Counted from the stretch's first letter, positions 32,170 through 43,535 are shown. The stretch: 64,000 nt of DNA from Lepraria neglecta (GCA_033220425.1 CM065648.1:2852001-2916000), one strand, 5' to 3'. The notes: generated by a model not told the origin, from the sequence alone. A program made the numbers and translations.

Positions 32170-33433
32170 TTATTTCCCACCCAGACCCGTCATTCCTCCT
32201 AAAGCTCCACCAGCACTCTTCGCACCGTCTCCCAGCGCCCCGGCAGTACCTTTGACAGTGTCCGTCCCACCAGTAACGGCTCCCTTCGTTCCCTCTCCAA
32301 CACTACTTGCTGTATCCCCCGCTGCGTCCTTCATTCCCTCCGTATCACGTCCAGCCGCACTCCCCACCCCCTTGGTGGCGCCATCCTCTACACCTCGAGC
32401 AGTCCCCTTAGCCGCATCAACAGTGTTTTCCAGTCCGTCACTTGCTCCGGAGGTAGCATCTTTGGTGCCGGTGGACTCTTGGATGGTATTAATGGCATCT
32501 TTGCCTCCGGACTCGACATTGTCTTCAATATTCCGATGGCCTTCTTTGAGCTTGTCACTTGTGTCTGAGGCTGTCTGGCCGAGAGAGCTAGCTGTTTCTT
32601 TGGTTTTCGAGGTTGTGGTGTCTGCTGTTTCTTGGGTTTTCTCAGCTGTCTCTTGCGTCTTGGCTGTAGCATCGTCCTTGATCGCTTCCTGGTCTTTCTT
32701 CATTGCCTCGTCCTTTGACAGCACGCCTTCTGCGTCACCTTCTTCGTTCCCGGCAGCAGTATCACCTTCCTTCTTGACCTCCGATGAACCGTGTATGTAT
32801 GATCCAGCTGTATTGCTGACAGTACCGATCTATTCCCCCCATCAGCCTTTCCCCGCCATCGATCCCTTGAAGTGAACATACCACATTGCCAGCAGCATCA
32901 TACACGGTCCGCACCGCACCTCCAGCCATATTGTACGCAGCACCCAGATACCCTTGCTTCTCTTCTTCTCCACCTAGCTTCTGGATTGCGGGTGCGTTGC
33001 CGACTCCTTCAACAACGCTGCCGACCACGGGCACTGGAGATGTGACGTCTTTCAGTCCTTTGCTATACAAGCACACTGATCAGCGAGTCCTTCGCAGAAG
33101 GTACTGTGGTAGGGATACTGGAAGCAGGGAAACATACCCCGCAGCACCAGCTCCTTCTTGTGCTTTGCCTGGTGCGCTGGAAGCGGCGTCCTTAACTTGA
33201 CCGGTGCCTGGGAGGTAAGAGGCGGCAGCCGAGAGGTAGCCACTGCATGAATAGTGTTAGGATCGCCAGGTGACGAAGAGGAAGATGAACAACAGCAGAA
33301 GTAAACACTGGACATACCCCGCTGCACTAGTTCCTTCGCTGGCGCCCTCTTGAGTTTTATCTGCCATTTCTTGAGCTTTACCTTCAGGGAGTATATCGAG
33401 ATTCACGACTGAATTGTTTAAGATGTGAGGCAT
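32170..33433 (-). CDS. LEA-like hydrophilic stress protein
   Basis: Four minus-strand exons (33433-33318, 33242-33138, 33062-32882, 32829-32170), introns of 75, 75 and 52 bases, all in phase. The product is 353 residues from 33433 or 331 from the ATG at 33367. The N-terminal half holds alanine/glycine-rich blocks with repeated GKAQEGA/KTQEGA motifs. The C-terminal half is very hydrophilic, with Lys/Glu/Thr repeats (KTQETAEKTQETA, DTTTSKTKETA) and a Gly/Ala/Thr tail ending GGMTGLGGK. This composition is that of group-3 LEA-like proteins, thought to protect proteins and membranes during drying or other stress; no enzyme fold is expected. For exon 4 the acceptor GAATAG restores frame, while the later CAG does not. 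Confidence 0.78.
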
Positions 33434-34191
33434 AACAAACGGTAAAGAAGATAAAAAGACTGCAAGGAGAGGACGATGACATCTTGCTCAAAGCTTGATA
33501 TCCTGAACAGCATTCACGGGACGGATGACGACGAGATGCAGCGGGTATCTGCTAGGGCGATCTTTGCACCACGAGCCAGGTTTTGGGGCGGCTGATAGTT
33601 AGCACAGGCCGAAGCCCATAGGCTACTTGACTTCGCCTAAGCTTGCCTCCTAGGGCACATTTCACACCCGAATCATACCCGTGCCGCGTCCACCAGGGGC
33701 GCGCTAAACCTTCTCCAAGAATAACGTGAATATGTTCTCAGTAAGCAGTCAAAAGGCTCCTGAATCGCAATTGCAGCTCCGCGCCGCTCCGACTATGATG
33801 AAAACGTAACTCCAAATCGATAGGACAGCCAGTGGAAATCTTCCCATCCTGCCTTGCAGCGAGCAAATTAGTACAAGGATTCAACTCCTGTCTTGATCAA
33901 ATTTGGATACACTCAAACGTGATAATACAAACGATACGCATATACTACTTATAAATGAGCTGCCATCTTCCTGTTTCAATCCTCGGCCTTAGAAGGGAGT
34001 CCTCGGTTAGAAGTCTCTTTTGCTTGTCGATGCTCCATAATTGCCCTGTTTCTCAGAGCCGAACGTCTCCTCAGTTGATGCAAGCCATTGCTTCTGCTGT
34101 TTCTGACGCACCACATATCTCTCAATACGGTACCTCTGCTTCTGGCTACCAGAGCAGAGCGACCTCCCCGCATCTCCGAGAAAGAGGGAGA
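33434..34191. other. Intergenic, no gene seen
   Basis: Promoter of the LEA-like gene and 5' flank of the first ML relic. No supported ORF. Confidence 0.45.
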
Positions 34192-34788
34192 ATGTTGGCC
34201 CTCCTCCTCGCTCTGCTCTGTCCATATGCCGAATATATTAATCACCTCGCCCCCCACTTATCGCCACCTGCCCTGATGAGTCCATCCTTAGTGATACCAA
34301 ATAAAATGACTGCACGCAACCCGGTGATGTGTTCCATATCGACACTGTCATCACTGACCCTAATCCTCCGCAATAGTGAGATACCTCTGAAGCAAAGCAG
34401 ATTCCACTGGTCAGACTACTAACGCAGGATCCTTTTCCAGCGACGCCAAAGTCACTACGCTTTACATCAATGGTGCAATACAAGCGAAAGTTGAAGATGG
34501 CGCCTACGTTTATGTAGTGGTGAAGCTTGGGCTTGTTGAGCTCCTGCACACGCGATTAGATCTATGCGAGATGGTTGGTGTGACCTGTCCGACGGACGAT
34601 GGCATGTCGCTCTCAAGATTCCACTCAAGACAGATTTTCTTGCTATTAAGGTACGTGTCCCGAAAAACGATGATTTGGTGTTTCGCATTGCTGGTGTGCT
34701 TTCGTAGGCACCTTTTACTTTCAATGCCCGAGCATACACTGCTGAGGATGATCCTCTCACCTGCCTGGATGCGACGGGGACTTTCTGA
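34192..34788 (+). pseudogene. Decayed ML-domain (NPC2/PG-PI transfer-like) gene, copy 1
   Basis: A signal-like start MLALLLALLCPYAEY at 34192 is followed, in another frame, by DCTQPGDVFHIDTV and DPNPPQ. Next comes the central ML block with AKVEDGAYVYVVVKLG, LDLCEMVGVTCP, then KIPLKTDFLAIK. After a good intron (34651-34707) the closing APFTFNARAYTAEDDPLTCL appears, ending at 34788. The cysteines and the GAY...DLC...CP...ltC order are those of the secreted lipid-binding ML domain. Parts lie in different frames with at least two frame changes and a stop, so it cannot make a full protein as read. The strong residual similarity suggests recent decay or, less likely, assembly errors. Confidence 0.68.
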
Positions 34789-35565
34789 GCTTGAGGGTGC
34801 TATGTTGATGAAAGTCATGGTTCTTGGAAAGCATGGGGTTTCGGTAGAGATGGCGTGTTCTTGTTCCTCAGGCTCCTTCTCTAATTCTCCTATAGCCAGA
34901 CACACCATACATGAAGTCGTGGCAACCACTTCACGTCAATTCCTTTACGGTTGTCTTCATGAGACCTTGTCATTAGATCATATGCTGTTATATCGCTACC
35001 TATCCAAAGAATGTTTCACCTACCTTCATGACATGCGGCTGCCTTTGAAGACTCCAGGCCTATTTGAAGGAGGTTTTTTTTAACAAATGAATGCTTCATA
35101 GACGTCCATAATCGTCTGCTTAGCAGAAGAGAGCTGTGCCGGCCTCTTCTAGTATAGGGAATGCTGGATGGCCCCTTATAAGATGAGCTTGTCGAAAAAC
35201 CACCTCACTCGGCGGACGTTTTCTTGAATACATCCTGGCATTAGTATGCAGTTGCCTGACCACAAAGACTTCGTTGGCTAGGGTAGCTGGAAGTTCCTGC
35301 ATTTCATGATTGGCGGTGCTTGGCCGAGCATCTCCTTACTTCATTGAACTTTTACACCTTGAGACCTTGCTCAAGCCCATTTTGCAACTTTTTCTAGCGC
35401 ACCAATGTCTCTCACACGATAGTGTGTTCGACCTACGAGGGCAAAGTAGGCTCAGCCTCAATCTCCGACCTAAGGGAGATGGTAACCTTCAGCTGCTGCA
35501 TGTGTAAACCATCATCTACCCCTGTTTCCCCAGTCTTTCCGAGTACTTGAAGTGACCTTTCTACT
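34789..35565. other. Spacer between the two ML relics
   Basis: No supported gene. ORFs opposite this stretch lack motifs. Confidence 0.4.
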
Positions 35566-36130
35566 ATGATGATGAATAGGCCAAACAACTTTTCCATACT
35601 CGTATGCTCCCTCGCATTAGCCCATCTCGGTGCGTCGAAACCTGCATCGAATCAAATACCTGTCGTCGCGTGTTCCGAAGCGTCCATTGCTGAATCAATC
35701 ACTTTCAAAGATTGCTCAAGCGAGATGCTGTATTCCAAATGGACTCCATCAACACAGATTCTGATCCTCCGCAACCGTAAGACACCACTTGGAAGGCACT
35801 AGTTGGTTAAATACATTACCGTCGCTACACCGCTGACTTATCACATCTTGCCAGTAACTCAAGAATCACGCTGAAACTCAATGGCACTTTGAGCACACGG
35901 GTCGAAGAGGGCGCGTACGTCGAAACACTCGTGGAGCAGGGAGGTTTCCAATCCATGCATACAAACTTGACTTTGTGCGATATGCACTGCGTGACATGCC
36001 CGCTCGAGTCTGGCGATACTGCTCTGAACATTTCTTTCCACACTCCGAATTATCCGAAAGCGGTGAGCCATAACTGGTGTTGACTGCATACGCAAAAGCA
36101 ATGATTGCCATAGAGCTGAGGCTCGTTCTT
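35566..36130 (+). pseudogene. Decayed ML-domain gene, copy 2
   Basis: The start (one of three adjacent ATGs at 35566) gives a signal peptide, FSILVCSLALAHLGASKP, and continues to ITFKDCSSE. The expected continuation MDSINTDSDPPQ lies one frame over. An intron (donor CC|GTAAG, acceptor TGCCAG) then leads in phase to NSRITLKLNG, VEEGAYVETLVEQGG, LTLCDMHCVTCPLESG and ISFHTPNYPKA. The last ML strand is recognisable only in broken form (TAYAKAM) near 36090. It is a second ML-domain gene 0.8 kb from the first, in the same orientation, with its own frame changes. The shared DPNPPQ/DSDPPQ and EDGAYV/EEGAYV blocks show the two are paralogs. Confidence 0.66.
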
Positions 36131-36625
36131 AGCCGATTTACGATATTTTTCTCTGGGGCTATACTGTTGATCGCGAGAATTGAGCTGTTTGAGAGTAAGG
36201 GTGGATTCTAGAGTGGATTCTAGAATTGATCTTTATTAAGCGTTGTGAGGACGACGGTACTGCTCGCCTGGTCTGGTAGAGTCGTGCATCCGTCGTCTTG
36301 ATCTTGTAATATTGGAAGAGCCAATCTAAGACGAGATCATTTGGAAGGCGATTTGACTACCGTCATGAACTCTAGCTTGAGTTTACGGTCCTGATGCAGT
36401 GTCCTTTAAACGATTGTATTGAACACGGGTATCTAGTCATAGATTGTGTACATGAGATTGTACAGAAAAGAAACTTTATCTGGCAAAAAGTAAAATGTAC
36501 ATGTCGATCCAACAGTAGCCCGGCTTACGACCAGCGTAAGCAAGAACAAGTATCACTACCGCCTCCGTCAGGCTGAATGTGAACGCCAGGTAACAATGGC
36601 AGCATTAACCACATGTACTCAGACT
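36131..36625. other. Intergenic, no gene seen
   Basis: Convergent gap between ML copy 2 and the glycine-zipper protein gene. AT-rich with no motifs. Confidence 0.45.
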
Positions 36626-37343
36626 TCACCGGCTATCTCTGCTTCGACGGCTGTCTCGGCTGTCTCTGCTGTCTCTGCTTCGGCTCCTCCTATCCCTACT
36701 CCGACTCCGGGACTTGTCCTTCTTAGCCTTTGAATTACCAGTCAGCGCGCCGATGACCGCCCCACCTAAGGTGCCGACACCGGGTCCTAATAAGACATCG
36801 CCTATGATTCCACCAGCGCTCGCGCCTAGGAACGTATCTCTTGACTCATGGCTATCACTATGCTTCCTGTGCTTCTTATGGTGGTGTGGGCGGTGGTGAT
36901 CTGACTGGGGAGGAGCTAATGTGCCGTTTTGGGGTCGGTACTGCTGCGTTTGTTGATTGTATTGAGGTTGTTGCGCGTATTGAAGGTTCTGGGGGTATGG
37001 GGAGCCTTGGGCATAGGGTTGTTGCTGCTAAAGAGACTAGAGTTAGCATGCATTCTGTACCAGTGAATAGAGATAGACCAACCTGTTGTGTATAGTAATT
37101 CGAGGAGTGAGGAGTGTAGTAATGTTGACTTGGGTGATGTTGGCTATGGTATGCTTGCTGCCATGGTGCCTGCCCTTGAGGTGGATAGTTGTTCATCTTG
37201 CTTGTTTGTGGCGAAGGTTGCGGTGGTCGCTGCTGCTGCTGTTGCTGGCCGTAGTTGGCGCTGTATGGAGGTGGTGGGCCATGCGGAGCTTGTGGGTGTT
37301 GTGGGAAATTCTGTGAGCCTTGGAAATAGTCTTGAGCTGCCAT
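36626..37343 (-). CDS. Gln/Pro-rich protein with glycine zipper and RS tail
   Basis: Two minus-strand exons (37343-37083 and 37027-36626) join in phase over a 55-base intron, 220 residues. The first 120 residues are low complexity in Q, P, Y, N and H (YGQQQQQQRPPQPSPQ). A His/Lys patch (HHRPHHHKKHRKH) follows. Then comes a glycine-zipper-like segment, GASAGGIIGDVLLGPGVG plus TLGGAVIGALTG, which could insert in or associate with membranes. The protein ends in an RS-type repeat (SRSRSRDRRSRSRDSRDSRD). This layout is seen in fungal proteins of unknown role. The acceptor is a tandem TAG/CAG, so two products differing by one glutamine are possible. ATG 37343 is preferred over an upstream in-frame ATG, whose extension is poorly composed. 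Confidence 0.78.
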
Positions 37344-39475
37344 TTTTTTTGTGTAGATGTAGCAAGCAAGAGAGTGTCTATGCGGTGGAGCAGGCTGCAA
37401 TGCAAGTACACTTAAGTATCCCCGCTGGAAAGAACGGCGATGACTCTATTTTTAGCATCAGCTGATATGTATGTCATGGGATTAGCAGGGTTCACCGCCC
37501 TGCACCTTGCGGTTTCGGGCTTAGGCTATTTCTCGGCACTCTCTTTCTCGAATTTTATTACGGACTTATCACAGCTCCTGTTGGTAATTTGTCGAGTCAT
37601 CGGTCCAGCTATCCGCTGAGGCCTACGGAAATCTCGAGGAGAATGTTTGATGACGAGCGAGCCGTCACGAAAGAGAAGTCACAGCCAAGCAGTGGCAAGT
37701 GTGTGCGCGTAGTGTTCAGCTCGGCCATCGAGGAATCGCAGGTTTGACGCAAGTCACGAATGTCAAAAACCGCGCGAGTTGGTTACCGAGTACACCACAT
37801 GGTTGCTTCCAGATAGTCCCAATCCAGTCCAAGGGTTTCGGCTGCGAACAGCTCCAGGTCGACGAGCCGGAACGACTCTTCCAGGAGCTGCCTGTCATAT
37901 GCTAGTCTTGCCCGAATTGCCGGATTTTCTCGTTGGCAGCCTTCACAAGATATATGGCTACGTCAGATACCAGGATGGATCGGTCGATAACGTTGAGCCG
38001 GGCTAAGATAGCTAACTGTGGCAGCGCGCTGTTTCGTTGCCAACTAAGCCCATCGCTGAAGGACTAACGGAATAGGGCTCACCTTGACTGAGTCGATGAA
38101 GTGACATTGATCGGTAAACGTCATTTTACACCTTTTCTTGGATGCCGATATTGCATCAAGATCTGACGGTAAACCCGGCGAAGCCTATAGCCCGATGGCA
38201 TTCAATTGAAGTAGGAAATCAAGACAGAAGCCTGGAAAGATTTTACTGGAGCTCGCGCCTGGATACTGGAGAGACGGTCTTGGAGCTGGAGACGTGAGAG
38301 TTTGGTAAGAAGTCTCGGAGATTGATCCTCTGAAGATTGAGTTCAATCTTTGCAGTTGTCTACAAGAACAGTACCGTCCCGCAGTTGATATGTGATGTGC
38401 AGGGGCCGAAGTTTAGTGGCAGCAGGTACGTCAGTGGTCAACCACGTAAGGTTTGGCACCGGTCACAAACTGACAAAAAGTCTATACAGAGTTACTTTAA
38501 ACTTACTTTAAGCATAAATATTTTCGAGCTTGATCAAGTACTTTTGCTCGTGCCAACTCTCACGAGCAAACATAATACTTCGGTAACTGATGAAGGTAGG
38601 TACTAATGAGATCTTTCCTCATTAGTCCCATGAGACGCGGTAAGAAGGCAAGGCGTCCATTCACATGTTGATATATTAGGGATAGATACGTGCAAAAGCC
38701 GAATTTACAACAGGCTTACAAACAGGAACAAAATTATATCGCTAAGACATGATAATCATGCATGGCATTATTCGAATAGTGATCAAAATATCAGAGTTGA
38801 AGACCCAGAATCAGTAAGTCAGTCTTCTTGGCATTCCAACCCTAGGGGCATTCACGAATCAAATCGCTAGCATTTCAATAGAACATTGAAAACACTATCA
38901 GAATAACAACCATAAATACGAAGAGGAGCAGGATTGTTTCTTGGCTGATATAAGCACCTCAAGGATATCATCAGTGTAATCGGAAACTTTTCCTGGTAAA
39001 ACGCAGGGCTGATTACTGAACACAAACACGCCATGAACAGGCCAAACGGCGGCCAACTTTCCCTATCCTTGAACCACAGGATTGCGCATTGTGCAGTACC
39101 CCAATATGGAGACTTTCCACCACGCGTGATTCCAAATCGTGAAACATGCTTCTGTGACCTCTTTGTTGAGGCTCGGAGACATTAATCAGCGCAACGAGGT
39201 TGCTTGTCGGGATACCTGCCCGCCAATGCCCAGTGATTGGAAAGCCTGCCCGTGCTACAAAGCTGTCCACTAACAGCGCAATAATGCAGGGGAAAGTGCC
39301 CTTACAGGAGAGGCAGATCATGAGCTACCAATACTATATAAGGCATGAACTGCTGCTCCTCAAGTAAGTATCAATTCATGACAAGCTCCTTCCAACATAC
39401 ACTTGCCAATACAATCTACATTTCACTCTTACAAAACCTCCCTCTTCTAAAGCCATAAGCCTCTAATCTTTCAAA
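37344..39475. other. Long gene-poor stretch
   Basis: 2.1 kb with no supported gene. It contains the hairpin at 38543-38570. A 102-residue minus ORF at 39013-39321 has no recognised motif and was not accepted. Confidence 0.4.
38543..38570. repeat. Perfect 10-bp hairpin
   Basis: TTTGCTCGTG at 38543-38552 and its exact reverse complement at 38561-38570 flank an 8-base loop, in an AT-rich gene-free stretch. It is not followed by a T-run. Confidence 0.7.
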
Positions 39476-40406
39476 ATGGAAACGCCATCGCTCACCCAAG
39501 TCTGGCGCAACGCCTCCTACCCCGCCATCGATCCCACCAAAGCCTCCCTCTCCGTCGCTGGCAAAACCGTCTTCGTCACAGGCGGTGGTGCAGGCATCGG
39601 TCTTGCTACCGCCCGCGCCTTCGCCGCAGCAGGAGCTTCCATCGTAGCCATCTCTGGCCGCACGGAAAAGACACTTTGGGCTGCCAAAAAAGACATCGAA
39701 GCTACACACACCTCAACTAAAGTCCTCACCTTTCTTGCCGATGTCACCGACCAGAAAGCTGTCAACTCCGCGTTTTCAACCGTAGGCAAGGTCGATATTC
39801 TGATCAACAATGCGGGCTACCTGCCTCACTTGGCACCAATCGCCCAATCTGGCCTGGATGAATGGTGGTCAGGTTTCGAAACCAATGTCAAAGGCGCTTT
39901 CATCGTCGTCCAAGCTTTTCTGAAAGTGGCTTCCGCCGATGCCACTATCGTAGATATCACGACCGGCATAGTGCACTTTCAGGCCTTCCCGGGTTTCTCG
40001 GCCTACGGAGCCTCGAAGCTGGCGGAGCACAAATTATTCGATGGCGTGCAAGCTGAGAATCCATCAATGCATGTTGTGCATATCCATCCTGGCGTCATCC
40101 AGACAGATATGGGTCAGAAAGCTCTCGATTCAGGTGCCGATTTTGCTTTGGATGATGGTATGACTTCTTGCTTTGTGTTTGGCCCCTAGCTAATAAAATT
40201 GCCTTTTAGTTGAACTTCCAGCTTCTTTCATTGTCTGGGCTTGTAGTCCTGAAGCACGCTTCTTGAAGGGCAAGACCGTTTTTGGGAACTGGGATGTGGA
40301 AGGGATAAAAGCTCGCAAGGCTGATATCGAGGGTAGCAGCATGCTTACAACCACCCTTGATGGTCTGTCGGCTTTCAAGTATACTTCCAAGTCTGGATCC
40401 AAGTAG
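39476..40406 (+). CDS. Short-chain dehydrogenase/reductase
   Basis: Two exons (39476-40157 and 40210-40406) join in phase over a 52-base intron, 292 residues. Classical SDR features are present: cofactor motif VTGGGAGIG near residue 34, structural motif NNAGYLP, an active-site serine region (VDITTGIVHF) and the YGASK catalytic Tyr/Lys pair, then PGVIQTDMG. No acidic residue at the end of strand 2 is obvious; the sequence there is SGRTEK, whose arginine would favour NADPH. The substrate is unknown. The C-terminus (VELPASFIVWACSPEARFLKG) resembles fungal SDRs often found beside secondary-metabolism genes. No signal peptide, so probably cytosolic. Confidence 0.92.
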
Positions 40407-40924
40407 AGCGAAGGGGAATTGGAGTTTCAAAATGCAGAGGTTTGAACACACAGTGCAGTACAACGGCGTCAGAATTGGTTGCAATTTCTCTTGCGTACAT
40501 TAGAGCTTATTAAGTGCATAAAGCGTTGCCAAACACTTAGAGATTGCAACACCATTATCGTTTGATCATTCTATCCTGAAATAGTAGGGTCAACATTGGA
40601 GTCAATCGACTTCCTCTTCTCGAACACTGATCAGCTGAACACAGAGAAGCGATTCACCGTCCTCTGCAATGGTCTGTGGTCTACCAGGCGGAAGGAGTAA
40701 TGCAAAGACATCCAATGAAAAGGAGGGGCATGGATGGTGAAAGGTTGGCATAGAGCACATAATCGTTGACGGCACATGTATCAAAGCTCGATTGGTCTTC
40801 CCTCGACAATGGGAAACATCCCACTAAAACGGGCAGACCTCCAAGACAATCTCTATGCTTCTGTCATGTCATCTTTCTAAACATGGTTAGGAAGTGTGAA
40901 GCTCAATTCCATGGAGATTACCCA
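40407..40924. other. Convergent intergenic gap
   Basis: 3' flanks of the SDR gene and the small Cys-rich gene. No feature recognised. Confidence 0.5.
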
Positions 40925-41239
40925 CTAGGGACCCAACCAAGTGTGTGCCATCTTTTCTTTTCTTGCCTCGAAAGACGGGAAGATCTCCACTGGGGCATGC
41001 CGGGCACGATGGTCTGGATTCTCGTAGTATTCGACATGGCCGATCTCGCAGACACCTTCATCCTTCCCTCTATGCTTCTCGCAGTACGGATTGTTGCAGA
41101 GCAGGCAGGTTTTGAACGGTCGTTCCTGCTTGAATTCCGGCTTGTGCTGTAACACCTGAATGCATACATAGCAGTCCATCTTGGAGTTGTCGGGAGTCCG
41201 CTCGTCGAGTAGACGCAGGTACCTAGAAGGCTGGTCCAT
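40925..41239 (-). CDS. Small Cys/His-rich, probably zinc-binding protein
   Basis: A single minus-strand frame of 104 residues from the ATG at 41239. Cysteine and histidine pairs are spaced as in a zinc finger: DCYVC, then TCLLCNNPYCEKH, then VCEIGHVEYY. The ligands are therefore C-x2-C, C-x2-C-x4-C-x2-H, and C-x4-H, which could bind two zinc ions in a cross-brace. The N-terminus (SRYLRLLDERTPDNSKMD) is helical and the tail ends AHTWLGP. I do not know a named family. The frame stays open 50 codons further upstream, but that extension is translated from a simple repeat, so the ATG after the repeat is the better start. Confidence 0.68.
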   Translation of the reverse strand: MDQPSRYLRLLDERTPDNSKMDCYVCIQVLQHKPEFKQERPFKTCLLCNNPYCEKHRGKDEGVCEIGHVEYYENPDHRARHAPVEIFPSFEARKEKMAHTWLGP

Positions 41240-41240
41240 T

Positions 41241-41280
41241 GTGATGTGAGGTGATGTGGGGTAATGTGGGGTAATGTGTG
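41241..41280. repeat. Four 10-bp tandem repeats abutting a start codon
   Basis: Exactly four units on the plus strand (GTGATGTGAG, GTGATGTGGG, GTAATGTGGG, GTAATGTGTG) end one base before the start codon of the 40925-41239 gene, in its 5' leader. On the mRNA sense they give a C/A-rich tract. Confidence 0.88.
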
Positions 41281-41985
41281 CTTGGTGTGATCTGTTGAAG
41301 AAAGGTAGGTGGGGGACGCGGGGTGTTATGGATTGCAAAGCATGCAAGGGCGTGCGGCCTTCGCCGACTAGAGCTAAAGATTGGTACACCCTCTGACCGC
41401 TTTTGAATCGGTGAATGCGTCTTGAAGAATGTCCGATTGGACACTGGTAGTATCTAACTCGGAGACTTTTGAAAAGGGTTGTGGCCTACCCATAAAAGAG
41501 ACTTGCGTTGAAGGAGGGACCCTTAAATCAGGCGTTGTTCTCCATTGGCTACTCGTCGTGGATGCAGCATATGCAGCTTCAAACCTTATCACCTACTTTA
41601 GAGACAAAAGGGCTTCTTTCACTCTAGAATTCGATGCGCTGCACTATGCTCAACGGAAATGTGCATCATTAGAGTCCATAAGTAAAAATTGCTAGGCGGA
41701 ATCCATTTGCGAATATCGTAAGCTACTACTGTGATGACTTGTAGATGGTTAACAGCCTTAATACTGTAAATCTGATTGCTGGGGAATTTGAAAGTGGTAA
41801 TGATAATGCAGATGTTGGGAAATTAGGCTAAGTGGGCTCATGCAGTAGGCAAGTAACGAATCAAAGTGTCCGGCTTTCTTTGTTTTGTATTTCTGTACAA
41901 GTAGATGAGGTCTCACTGAAGTGGTACACGATCCTTCTTCGCTAATGATCGATGATAGCAGCTTGATGTAGATATTGACTTCGCC
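41281..41985. other. Intergenic
   Basis: Promoter side of the small Cys-rich gene and 3' flank of the FAD monooxygenase. Nothing recognised. Confidence 0.45.
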
Positions 41986-43535
41986 CTACTCTTTAGTCAC
42001 CATGACTCGCCTCGAGACCAAAGGGCTTTGGTCCGTAATTCTTTCGTAGTCGTGTGCATCTAAGCAGGCACGGCGGCTCGTCAGCACTGCAGGGGCTCCC
42101 CGTTGTATCATCTCTTGTTCGTAGGTATTGATTGCATCTTCTAAAGCCATCGGCGTTGCGCTCTCTTGTGGTGACGTAGCAGATGAGGTCTGAATGGCAG
42201 GAAGGATCTTGTCGAGGAGCAATGAGATGTCGGTGATGCCGTGGTTGGCGCCTTCGCCCCGATCTAGATGTGTAGTAAGCACCATGCCATGTCCTAAGGG
42301 AAGCTGTGTAGGGGAAATAGTACGTACACATTGTCATTGCATGGGCGGCATCCCCTACCAACGTGATGCGACCCTCCATGTTGTCCCACATGCGCTCCTT
42401 TGGCAAGAAATCTTCCAAAACAATCGCCTTCGGATCTGTATCTTCGGGCATATTCATCACCATCTCTTGAAAAGGTTCAGCCCATCCTTCAGCCATCCTC
42501 TTCATTAACGCAACCTTCTCCTTGCCCATCGCTGGGACATCAAGCGGCTCTTCTCTGCCCATATATCCCTTCCTATACGGCCAACTTAGTATTATCTGCA
42601 GCTCGTATGTGTCCGAGTTTTCAGTTCGTGCGTTATTGGAAGGTGTGTCCAGGAAGGAGAAGTACATGAAGGTATTAGATTGAGGGTCGCCACCCTGGAA
42701 AAAGAATGGGTCTAGGGCCCTCAGCTTCAAGGCTAGGCGGGAGGGATAGACGACCGTGGCCCCGAGTAGACGGATTGGCAACTGCTTGTTCCTGCTGAGA
42801 TCAGGTGTGTGGGAGAGTAAGGTAGAGCGCACACGGGAGCGTGATCCATCGGCTCCGATAACTAGAGTACCTGTTGCTGTGGTGGAGTCGGCAAAGTGGG
42901 CTGTGATGGCGGTTGTGGAGGTAGTTACAGCCGTAAAGCTCTTGGACCACTGGTAACCTCATGATGAGCTTGGTCCTGCAATCTACGTAGTGCAAAAGGT
43001 GCAGAAAAAGGTGAGCCCCTTTACCTGTACGTCCAATCCTTCCAGCAATAACGCTCTCAGTCTTTCCCTGGATACGCGGATTCTTTTGCTTGGAGGCACC
43101 TTCCACCTAGCCTCCCCACTTCTGAGGTCGAAGAACAAGAAATTCCCATTCTCCCCCCTCTTACTTGCCTCCGGATTCACGTACGTCTCAGGAAGTCTGT
43201 CGACAATGTGCTGTGGTAATAAGGAGGTGAAAGCATCGAGCGACCAATGGATTGTGAGGCCCCATCCTCGCCCGCGGGCTGAGGCAGCTGGATTCCTTTC
43301 AAAGACGGTGAATTCGATACCGTGTTTCTTCAGAGCTTGAGCGAGGACCACTGTGAGTTGCTCCTGGTCAGCATTGCCTTTACGCGGCAGAAGGTACGGG
43401 TCAGGGAAGAGTTAGCAAGAGATGATACTTACGGCCAGTGATGCCGGCACCAATAATGAGTACATGATATTTGCGAGAGTCGCCAGAAAAGACCGACGCT
43501 CCGTTCGTTCGAGAAAATGTTTTTTCCATCGTCAT
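41986..43535 (-). CDS. FAD-dependent monooxygenase
   Basis: Four minus-strand exons (43535-43433, 43350-43025, 42949-42328, 42263-41986) with introns of 82, 75 and 64 bases, all in phase, give 442 residues. Motifs of the group A (PHBH-fold) flavin monooxygenases are complete. The Rossmann fingerprint VLIIGAGITG leads into LVLAQALKKHGIEFTVFER. The DG motif is VIGADGSRSRVR, and the GD motif is LVGDAAHAMTM followed by YRGEGANHGI across the last junction. Such enzymes hydroxylate aromatic or polyketide substrates using NAD(P)H and oxygen. The substrate is unknown. The gene is in the same orientation as the MFS transporter 0.3 kb upstream, which may move a related compound; that link is only positional. 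Confidence 0.9.

Noticed and set aside
39013-39321. 102-codon minus-strand ORF
   Set aside because: No recognisable domain, no signal peptide and no neighbouring exon.
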